Source of the DNA: Gemmatimonadales bacterium | GTDB lineage: Bacteria > Gemmatimonadota > Gemmatimonadetes > Gemmatimonadales > GWC2-71-9 | NCBI GenBank assembly: GCA_019637315.1 | Contig: JAHBVU010000017.1 | Coordinates: 19,714-83,713, forward strand | DNA length: 64,000 nucleotides | Direction of reading: 5' to 3' | Part shown: piece after piece, positions 45,104 through 52,090 of the stretch | Layout of the letters: the number at the start of each line of letters is the position of its first letter | Numbering within the stretch: position 1 is the first letter of the stretch | Position numbers and translations under genes: made by a program | The notes under the pieces: model-generated | Told to the model about the DNA's origin: nothing | The model's database searches: none | What the model saw: only the letters and a program-made list of their open reading frames with translations

Positions 45104-47656
45104 ATGAGCTCGCGAACAGGTGAGGGCGTGACCTGGAGCGAAGACGCCGACGCCCTGACGGATCGGCTCGGCACCGGCCCCGATGGCCTGGCGGCGGCGG
45201 AAGCCGCCACCCGGCTGGACCGGTTCGGCCCCAACAGTGTGGGCGAAACGCTCCAGCGCGGTGCGTTGCGGTTGCTGGCCCGCCAGTTCGAAAACCCGAT
45301 CGTGCTGATCCTGCTCCTTGCGGCCACGATCTCCCTGGCGCTCCGGCAATGGGTCGACGCGGGCATCGTGCTGACCATCGTGCTGGGCAGCGCGGCGCTG
45401 GGCTTCCTGCAGGAGTACCGCGCCTCGACGGCCGTCGAGGCGCTCAAGCGACGCCTCGCCCTGACGGCACGGGTGCTGCGCAACGGTACCGAGACCGTGA
45501 TCCCGACCCGCGAGATCGTGCCGGGCGATGTCGTGCTCCTGTCGGCGGGCAACCTCGTCCCCGCCGATGGACGGGTGATTGCCGCGCAGGACTTTCTCGT
45601 CAGCGAAGCCAGCATCACAGGCGAGTCGTTTCCGGTCGAGAAGCGCCCGGGACTGGTGCGCGCCGACGCCCCGGTCGGCGAACGCACCAACATGGTGTGG
45701 CTCGGCGCATCCGTGCGCAGCGGCACCGGTCGGGTACTCGTCACCGCCACCGGACCCGCGACCGCCTTCGGCGCCATTGCGGCCCGCCTGACCGCTCGCG
45801 AGCCCGAAACCGAGTTTGCCCGCGGCGTGCGCAATTTCGGTTATCTGCTGATCCGGGTCATGGTGCTCGTCGTGCTGTTCGTACTCAGCGCCAACCTGAT
45901 GCTCGATCGGCCGGTGATCGACTCACTGCTCTTTGCGGCCGCGCTGGCCGTCGGGCTCTCGCCCGAACTGCTGCCGGCCATCGTGACCGTGACGCTGTCG
46001 GCCGGTGCGCGGCGAATGGCAGCCGACGGGGTGATCGTGCGCCGACTCGACGCGATCGAGAACCTCGGCTCGATGACGGTCCTCTGCACCGACAAGACTG
46101 GCACCCTGACCGAAGGTCGGGTGGTGGCAAGCGAGCAACTCGATCCGACCGGCCAGCGGTCCGACGAGGTGGCGCGGCTTGCCTGGCTGAATGCCAGCTT
46201 CGAAACCGGAATCGACAATCCGCTCGACGCCGCGCTGGTGCTGGCGGGCAGCACGGCCGGCTTCAGCGCAGCAGGTTTCAGCAAGATCGATGAGATCCCC
46301 TACGACTTCGAGCGCCGGCGGCTGACCATCGTCCTGGCCGAGGCCGGAGCGGACCGGCACTTGATGATCACGAAGGGCGCCTTTGCCGAAGTCCTTGCCA
46401 GCTGCGCCAGCGTCGTGAGCATCGAGGGTGAGGTACCCCTGGACCAGGCCCGACGCGAGGCGCTCGGGATGCTCTTTCGCGCCCGGAGCGCCGAGGGGCT
46501 CCGCGTCCTGGCGCTCGCGACCCGCCACTTTGCGCCGCAGCCCGACTACGACCGCGCCGACGAAGTCGCCATGACCTTCCGCGGGTTCCTGATCTTCCTC
46601 GACCCGCCCAAAGCTGATGCCGCCGCAACCATTGCCTCGCTGCGCACGCTCGGCATCGCGATCAAGGTGATCAGCGGCGACAACCGCCACGTCACCGCCC
46701 ACATTGCCCGCGCGGCCGGACTCGACGGGGAGTCGATGCTCACCGGGGAGGATGTCGCCGCCATGCGTGACGAGGCGCTCTGGCACCTGGCCCCACGCAC
46801 CGACCTGTTCGTCGAGATCGACCCCCAGCAGAAGGAGCGAATCGTACGGGCCCTGCAGCGCACCGGCGAAGCGGTGGGCTACCTGGGCGACGGCATCAAC
46901 GATGCGCCGGCGCTGCATGCGGCAGACGTCGGCATTTCGGTAGCGGAGGCCGTCGATGTGGCGCGCGAGAGCGCCGACATCGTGCTGACCCGCCGAGACC
47001 TCGACGTGCTGCGCACCGGCGTCGAGGACGGCCGGCGCACCTTTGCCAACACGCTCAAGTACATCTCGATCACCACCAGCGCGAACTTCGGCAACATGGT
47101 CAGCATGGCGATCGTTACCCCGTTCCTGCCCTTCCTGCCCCTGGCTGCCAAGCAGATCCTCCTCAACAACTTCCTGTCGGACCTGCCATCGCTGGCCATT
47201 GCGTCGGACCGGGTAGACCCGGAACGGCTTGCCACGCCTCAGCGTTGGAACGTGAGGGATATCCGGCGCTTCATGATCGTGTTCGGGCTGGTCAGCTCGG
47301 TCTTCGACCTGCTGACCTTCGGACTGCTCATCAGGGTACTGCAGGCCGACGAGTCGCTCTTTCAAACCTCCTGGTTCATGATTTCGCTGCTGACGGAGCT
47401 GGCGGTCGTCCTCGTCCTGCGGACCCGCCGCCCCGCGATCCGGAGCCGCCCCGGAACGATCCTGATGTGGTCCACCGCGGCAGTCCTCATGCTGACGTTT
47501 GCGATTCCCTGGATGGCTCCGCTGAGCCGGGCATTCGGTTTCGTACCGGTGTCGGGAAGCACCCTGTCCGCCATCATCGCGATCCTGATTGGCTACATCG
47601 CCGCGACAGAGGCGGTCAAGGCCTGGTTCTTCCGGACCGGCCCGAGAGCCGCCTGA
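45104..47656 (+). CDS. mgtA: Mg2+-importing type P-IIIB ATPase
   Basis: 850 aa. Actuator motif SEASITGESFPVEKR, helix-4 region VGLSPELLPAIVTVTLSAGA matching MgtA's VGLTPEMLPMIV, phosphorylation site D330 in CTDKTGTLTEG, nucleotide-binding KGAFAEV, and the hinge GDGINDAPALHAADVG. MgtA imports Mg2+ down its gradient using ATP. ATG 45104 has GGGAGAGA upstream. It is not preceded by a recognisable mgtA-type leader ORF. Its role beside a Fe/Mn exporter hints at shared metal stress control. Confidence 0.93.
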   Translation: MSSRTGEGVTWSEDADALTDRLGTGPDGLAAAEAATRLDRFGPNSVGETLQRGALRLLARQFENPIVLILLLAATISLALRQWVDAGIVLTIVLGSAALGFLQEYRASTAVEALKRRLALTARVLRNGTETVIPTREIVPGDVVLLSAGNLVPADGRVIAAQDFLVSEASITGESFPVEKRPGLVRADAPVGERTNMVWLGASVRSGTGRVLVTATGPATAFGAIAARLTAREPETEFARGVRNFGYLLIRVMVLVVLFVLSANLMLDRPVIDSLLFAAALAVGLSPELLPAIVTVTLSAGARRMAADGVIVRRLDAIENLGSMTVLCTDKTGTLTEGRVVASEQLDPTGQRSDEVARLAWLNASFETGIDNPLDAALVLAGSTAGFSAAGFSKIDEIPYDFERRRLTIVLAEAGADRHLMITKGAFAEVLASCASVVSIEGEVPLDQARREALGMLFRARSAEGLRVLALATRHFAPQPDYDRADEVAMTFRGFLIFLDPPKADAAATIASLRTLGIAIKVISGDNRHVTAHIARAAGLDGESMLTGEDVAAMRDEALWHLAPRTDLFVEIDPQQKERIVRALQRTGEAVGYLGDGINDAPALHAADVGISVAEAVDVARESADIVLTRRDLDVLRTGVEDGRRTFANTLKYISITTSANFGNMVSMAIVTPFLPFLPLAAKQILLNNFLSDLPSLAIASDRVDPERLATPQRWNVRDIRRFMIVFGLVSSVFDLLTFGLLIRVLQADESLFQTSWFMISLLTELAVVLVLRTRRPAIRSRPGTILMWSTAAVLMLTFAIPWMAPLSRAFGFVPVSGSTLSAIIAILIGYIAATEAVKAWFFRTGPRAA

Positions 47657-48007
47657 TGTCGCTCCGACGGCCGGGACGCGGGGCCAATACCCTCGCGGCT
47701 AGCGGCGCCGCAGCACGGTGTGATCGCCGCCTGTGTCGAGCCGGACCTCGGCGGCGGGCGCGCCCGCGTAGTGGAGTGTACGCCGCTCCGCTGCTACAGC
47801 GAACGCGAACATCGGCGCGGAATGGATGTACCAGCGTACTATCCACTTCTGAGGACGCTTGCTGGACAGGAGAGGAAGGTATCGGACAGTGCTGGCCGGT
47901 GGAGGCACCCGGTGTGCCGGGCCACGCAGCATCGTCAAACCTTGGATTACCAACTTCATGTGCGCTGTATCACCGCGGTACGCTCACCACGGCGCTACCT
48001 TCGGGAA
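47657..48007. other. 351-bp intergenic region without a supported gene
   Basis: It contains one GGACAG repeat array (47857-47891). A minus-strand open frame over 47699-47959 has high GC at third positions but no ribosome site or recognisable motif. Otherwise I see nothing. Confidence 0.5.
47857..47891 (+). repeat. Phased GGACAG repeat array, copy 1
   Basis: GGACAG at 47864, a degenerate GGAAGG at 47874 and GGACAG at 47884, i.e. starts spaced 10 bp, in a 35-bp block beginning GCTTGCTGGACAGGAG and ending TCGGACAGTG. The same block recurs at 48595. It lies 117 bp before the ATG of the small barrel protein. Confidence 0.6.
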
Positions 48008-48547
48008 ATGCGCTGGATTGCGATCGTCCTTGCCCTCGCCCCCGGGGTCGCGGTGGCCCCTCGTGCTCTCAGCGCCCAAGAGGGCGCCGCCGCCGCTGCC
48101 TTGCGGGCAGGGGTCGCTCCCGACAACGAAGGCGCGGGCACCGTCGGCCTGGAGTTCCGCACGCCGTCGATAGGTCGGCTGGCATTCAGCGTCGGGGTCG
48201 ATCGTTGGTTTCGTTCGACGGGGTGCGACGCGATCGTCGGATCCCGTTGTGATGGTGGCGCCTGGGCAGGTGAAGGTGGGCTCATCCTCGACCTCGCCCC
48301 CAAGGCGCAAAGGTTCGCGCCCTACGCTGCCGCCCGCGTGGGACGTCTCGTTCCGGATAGCCCTGACGAGGCCGCGGTGTGGAACCCCAGCCTGGCGGCA
48401 GGAGTTGTCGCTCGGGTGCGGGAGGTCATTGGGTTCATTATCGAAGTGAGGTACAGCGCTCTGGTCGGTAGCGACCCCACTCCACCGAGGTTCGCTGACC
48501 GCGGCGATCGGATCTTTCTCCAGGGAGGCTTACGAATCGCTTTTTAG
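48008..48547 (+). CDS. Small secreted or outer-membrane beta-barrel-like protein
   Basis: 179 aa from ATG 48008, with a signal peptide (IAIVLALAPGVAVAPRALSAQ). The mature part shows alternating strands with Gly (AGTVGLEFRTP, LAFSVGVDRWF, AAARVGRLVP, AAGVVARVREVIGFIIEVRY) and ends IFLQGGLRIAF with a terminal Phe, the usual signal for BAM-dependent insertion. Two Cys (STGCDAIVGSRC) may form a disulfide. Family not recognised. It is flanked on both sides by the GGACAG repeat block. Confidence 0.65.
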   Translation: MRWIAIVLALAPGVAVAPRALSAQEGAAAAALRAGVAPDNEGAGTVGLEFRTPSIGRLAFSVGVDRWFRSTGCDAIVGSRCDGGAWAGEGGLILDLAPKAQRFAPYAAARVGRLVPDSPDEAAVWNPSLAAGVVARVREVIGFIIEVRYSALVGSDPTPPRFADRGDRIFLQGGLRIAF

Positions 48548-48874
48548 GTGATCACACCGCTTCCATCGCGTTCTCAGCGGTTGGCCGCTGGTGGGCTTGC
48601 TGGACAGGAGCGGACAGGTTTCGGACAGTGCGGCGTGCGAACCTTACGCCGCCTCGTCTGGCAGTGCTCCCAGGGGACCCGTCACTAGGAGAGTTCCTCG
48701 CTGCCGCCGGGATCACTGCGATCATCGCCGGTTCCTTTGGGTTCTGCGTCGTCGGTCGTGAACCCAAGAGCGATCATCCGAACCCGCTCACAGCCGGCCA
48801 GATCATCCCGCGCGTTGGACTTCGCCAAGGCACATAGTTTGCACGAAAGCCAAGGCGGTCGGAGGCAAACACAC
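48548..48874. other. 327-bp intergenic region without a supported gene
   Basis: It contains the second GGACAG array (48595-48630) close to the upstream gene end. A 69-codon frame at 48628-48837 has no ribosome site and no recognisable motif, so it is not called. Confidence 0.5.
48595..48630 (+). repeat. Phased GGACAG repeat array, copy 2
   Basis: Three perfect GGACAG hexamers start at 48602, 48612 and 48623 (10 and 11 bp apart). The first 16 bp and last 10 bp are identical to copy 1 at 47857. It lies 245 bp before the ATG of the next gene. Confidence 0.65.
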
Positions 48875-49537
48875 ATGACGAAGACCAGAGCAGCCTGCTT
48901 GTGGGGCGCGGCAATTGCATTGAGCGGAGCAGCCCACGCCCAGCGAATCATCCGCGGTGAGGTGCGCGACGTGGTGACGGGGCTGCCCGCCGCAGGAGTC
49001 ACGGTCTCACCGGGAATCATCGGTCGGGTCAAGACCGATAGCGCCGGCCGATTTCGTGTCACGGTGCCATCGAACCTTACCGCAGTCCAGCTCGCAATCC
49101 TCTGTCCGAGCCAGACGTGGAATCATGCAATCGCCCTGCGCCGCATGCCGGTTGAGATGACCTCGAGTGCGGTGACACTACCTACTATCGACGTTGACAG
49201 ATCGCACTGTCAGGAGCCGGCAGTGGACTCAATCACTGTAGAACTTCGCGGCCACGTTATCACCGGATATCACGCCAGCGAATTCACGCCATGCACAGGG
49301 AGCCTCGAGTCGCTTTGGGACCGCGATGTTTCTTCTGCGGCTGTGCGCTTTGACGGGCAACCAACGGGCGTACAGGGGGGATGGCCGAAGCCATTCACTG
49401 ATGACACCGCTTATGTACGTTGGGTCGGCAATCTCAAAGGGCCTGGGGACTACGGACACTGGGGCATGACTCCATACCAGTGGACCGTTCGGCATATTCA
49501 TGAGATTCGGCGCCCCGGTGCAAACGACTGCCGATGA
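48875..49537 (+). CDS. Secreted protein with carboxypeptidase-regulatory-like domain
   Basis: 220 aa from ATG 48875 with GGAGG upstream. Signal peptide WGAAIALSGAAHAQ, then a short Ig-like beta-sandwich (IIRGEVRDVVTGLPAAGVTV, GRVKTDSAGRFRVTVPSN) of the kind found on TonB-dependent receptors. The second half (RGHVITGYHASEFTPCTG, VRWVGNLKGPGDYGHWG) is beta-rich and unfamiliar. Probably periplasmic; function unknown. Confidence 0.7.
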   Translation: MTKTRAACLWGAAIALSGAAHAQRIIRGEVRDVVTGLPAAGVTVSPGIIGRVKTDSAGRFRVTVPSNLTAVQLAILCPSQTWNHAIALRRMPVEMTSSAVTLPTIDVDRSHCQEPAVDSITVELRGHVITGYHASEFTPCTGSLESLWDRDVSSAAVRFDGQPTGVQGGWPKPFTDDTAYVRWVGNLKGPGDYGHWGMTPYQWTVRHIHEIRRPGANDCR

Positions 49538-49727
49538 CTTGACCGGAGTCGGCAGGTGGGCGCGATCCTTCGGCGAACCTTTCGATAGCCATTTCTTACG
49601 ATGGCGCGCCATTGCCTCCCGGGGTGTTCATCACGGATATCGGGTAGCCTTCCGAAGTCGCGACTTTGCTCCCATGTTGATGGCAGCTTGATGTCGGACG
49701 CAAGCCTTCCCTGATCGAGGAAGCACG

Positions 49728-50930
49728 ATGAGAACCTTCGGGCACATCCGCCGACTGGGCGGGTCAGTGACCGTGGCGGGCCTCAGCCTCGTCGCCGCGT
49801 GTGGTGATGGAGGTCCCCGCACGACGACCGTCAGGGACAGCGCCGGTGTCGCAATCGTCGAGAACGCGGGACCGATCCTGCCGGTGGCCTTTGAGATCGA
49901 TTCCGTTCCGCTGGCCGACATCGGCGGCCTCAACGCACCGCACGCGGAGTTTCCGGGGCCTGTGTCGAGCGCGTTTCGCGGTCGGGACGGATCGATCCTC
50001 GTGGTCGCGTGGACGGCGACCCGGATCGCCGTGTTCGACTCGACCGGCAGGTGGCTCCGTGACATCGGCCAGCAGGGGAGCGGCCCGGGCGAGTTCGAGG
50101 GTCTGGGCTGGGCCTACCCCGCGCTCGGTGACAGCATCGTGAGCTATGAGCCGATGAACCGCCGGCTCCAGGTATTCACACCTGACGGCGCATTCGTGCG
50201 GCTGGTGTCCCTCCGTCCACCAGCCAACTTCGAGTATCCCGCCGTTCAGGGCGTTTCCAGCGGTGGCCTGGTGGCGACGGCGCGGCGCTACCAGCCATCG
50301 CCGGATGACTACTCGCTCGCGTCGATTGGTGGAGCGCTCTTCGCGTTCGCCATGGACGGCGTCCGGTCCGATTCGCTGCTCGCGTTACCGCCCACCGAGC
50401 GGATCTGGGTGCGCGGCGGAACGTGGAGCCGGCCGTTCGACACGGGCAATATCGTCCGCGTGGCCGGTGACCACATCTTCGTCGCCAATACCGGTCGCCT
50501 GGCCGTCGAGGTGTACGACGGTCGAGGCCGGCTCAAACGCGTCGTTCGGATTGCGGAGCCGGCCCGTACACTCGCTGGGGGCGAGTATCAGCGCGCTGTC
50601 GACTCGACGCTCGAAGGGCTGCGCAACCCGTCGCAACGGGAGGCCATGCGGAAGGCATTCGACAACGCGCCCCGAAACGAGACCGCTCCCGCATTCCACG
50701 GACTCGCAGCGGACCGCGACGGCAGCTTCTGGGTCTGGCGCACGGCGGCGACTCGGGTGGTCTCAGTGATCGACTCGGCCGGTCACTGGTCTGGCGACGC
50801 CATTCTGCCTGAGGGATTTCGTCCGCTCGAAGTCGGCCCCGGCTGGGTACTCGGCACCTGGACTGACGCTGACGGGATCGTCCATGTGCGTCTTCATCGG
50901 GTCCAGCCGGTCGCCGATGACGGCAAGTGA
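49728..50930 (+). CDS. Six-bladed beta-propeller lipoprotein
   Basis: 400 aa with a lipobox (GLSLVAAC) and a GAGGAA ribosome site. The body repeats NHL/6-bladed propeller motifs (GSILVVAWTATRIAVFDSTGR, GPGEFEGLGWAYPALG, RRLQVFTPDGAFVR, GNIVRVAGDHIFVANTGRLAVEVYDGRG; each partly quoted) typical of the large Gemmatimonadota propeller families. Likely surface or periplasmic; ligand unknown. Monocistronic. Confidence 0.8.
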   Translation: MRTFGHIRRLGGSVTVAGLSLVAACGDGGPRTTTVRDSAGVAIVENAGPILPVAFEIDSVPLADIGGLNAPHAEFPGPVSSAFRGRDGSILVVAWTATRIAVFDSTGRWLRDIGQQGSGPGEFEGLGWAYPALGDSIVSYEPMNRRLQVFTPDGAFVRLVSLRPPANFEYPAVQGVSSGGLVATARRYQPSPDDYSLASIGGALFAFAMDGVRSDSLLALPPTERIWVRGGTWSRPFDTGNIVRVAGDHIFVANTGRLAVEVYDGRGRLKRVVRIAEPARTLAGGEYQRAVDSTLEGLRNPSQREAMRKAFDNAPRNETAPAFHGLAADRDGSFWVWRTAATRVVSVIDSAGHWSGDAILPEGFRPLEVGPGWVLGTWTDADGIVHVRLHRVQPVADDGK

Positions 50931-51121
50931 ACAGGGGCCGCAAGTCAGTCCCAACGCTCGGCGTCGTCGTTGACCGTCGTGTTGCGCCGTTCTTGCCCAT
51001 ACTGTATCGTGTCAATCTATGGATTACCAACGCCTTACCGGGACCATCTTCTTGGCACTTGGATAAAGACTGGCAGTGCGTCCGGGTCGCCTGACAACTT
51101 CTTGCAAGTGAGGGGCAAAGG

Positions 51122-51493
51122 ATGGGCAAGCCGCGGGACCACGACGAACGCATTCGCACGATGATCTTTGCGTCCGTCTATCCGCACTACGTCACCAAGG
51201 TCGAGAAGAAGGGGCGCACCAAGGAAGAGCTCCATCAGGTCATCAGCTGGTTGACCGGGTTCAGCGAAGCAAAGCTGCAGGGGCTGATCAAGAGCAAGGC
51301 GACCTTCGAAGAGTTCTTTCAAGCGGCAAACCTCAACCCCAACGCGAGCCTGATTACCGGGACGATCTGCGGTTACCGGATCGAGAGTATCGAGAATCCG
51401 CTGACCCTGAAGGTGCGGTATCTCGACAAGCTCGTCGATGAGCTGGCCAAGGGGCGGAAGCTCGAGAAGATCCTGCGGAGCGGCGTGGAGTAA
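51122..51493 (+). CDS. DUF2200 family protein
   Basis: 123 aa. The family blocks are clear: RIRTMIFASVYPHYVTKVE, KKGRTKEELHQVISWLTGF, NPNASLITGTICGYRIE, RYLDKLVDELAKGRKLEKIL. Small cytoplasmic protein with no known function. It has an AGGGGCAAAGG ribosome region. Only 6 bp separate it from the sigma-factor gene, but functional linkage is doubtful. Confidence 0.9.
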   Translation: MGKPRDHDERIRTMIFASVYPHYVTKVEKKGRTKEELHQVISWLTGFSEAKLQGLIKSKATFEEFFQAANLNPNASLITGTICGYRIESIENPLTLKVRYLDKLVDELAKGRKLEKILRSGVE

Positions 51494-51499
51494 GCGCCC

Positions 51500-52090
51500 A
51501 TGCGCGACGATGCCTTCGACGAAACAGCAACGCCGCCGTCCGAGCAGCTCACGGAGATGCTGCGCGGTGTCGATCTCTCCGATCCGCGTCAGGCCGACTC
51601 ACTGCTGCCACTGATCTACGATGAGCTGCGCGTCATGGCGGCGCGGCAGATGCGGCGCGAGCGCGACGGGCACACGCTGCAGCCGACCGCACTGGTCCAC
51701 GAAACCTACCTGCGCCTGGCACAGGGCCCGCCGCCGGCATTCCAGAATCGGGCGCACTTCTTTCGGATTGCCGCGCGCGCCATGCGTCAGGTCCTGGTCG
51801 ACACGGCGCGACGCCGCGACGCCGAGAAGCGCGGCGGCGGCTGGCGCCGGATCACGCTCGAATCAGACGTGGCCCCGGTGCCCGGAGACTACGACCTGAT
51901 CGATCTTCACGAAACGCTGGCGCGACTGGGCGCGATGGATCCACAGCTCGAACGTCTGGTCGAGCTCCGGTTCTTCACTGGCCTGACGCTCGATGAGGCG
52001 GCCGAGTCGCTCGGCGTATCGCGACGCAAGGCAGCCAACGACTGGGCGGCGGCACTGCTCTGGCTCCGACGTGAACTGACGGCACCATGA
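51500..52090 (+). CDS. ECF-type sigma factor
   Basis: 196 aa of the planctomycete/acidobacterial ECF type: region 2 (ADSLLPLIYDELRVMAARQM), the LQPTALVHETYLRL block, HFFRIAARAMRQVLVD, and region 4 (LVELRFFTGLTLDEAAESLGVS). Such sigmas usually travel with Ser/Thr kinases rather than anti-sigma factors, and here the kinase start overlaps its stop by 4 bp, so phosphorylation may control it. Confidence 0.93.
   Translation: MRDDAFDETATPPSEQLTEMLRGVDLSDPRQADSLLPLIYDELRVMAARQMRRERDGHTLQPTALVHETYLRLAQGPPPAFQNRAHFFRIAARAMRQVLVDTARRRDAEKRGGGWRRITLESDVAPVPGDYDLIDLHETLARLGAMDPQLERLVELRFFTGLTLDEAAESLGVSRRKAANDWAAALLWLRRELTAP

Noticed and set aside
45923..47365. 480-codon open frame antisense to the P-type ATPase
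   Set aside because: His/Arg/Gln-rich with no motif; exact complement of conserved ATPase domains.
47699..47959. 86-codon minus-strand frame in the intergenic region
   Set aside because: High GC third positions over its last 38 codons are suggestive, but no ribosome site or homologous motif; too weak to call.
47857..48630. Reading the barrel gene with its flanking repeats as an integron cassette
   Set aside because: The blocks lack the inverted core sites and fold of attC sites and no integrase is nearby.
48628..48837. 69-codon + frame after the GGACAG array
   Set aside because: No ribosome site, no signal or domain, overlaps likely regulatory DNA.
47943..51031. 12-mer TGGATTACCAAC at 47943 and 51020, both upstream of genes
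   Set aside because: A shared 12-mer is expected by chance many times in 64 kb; no extension of identity.
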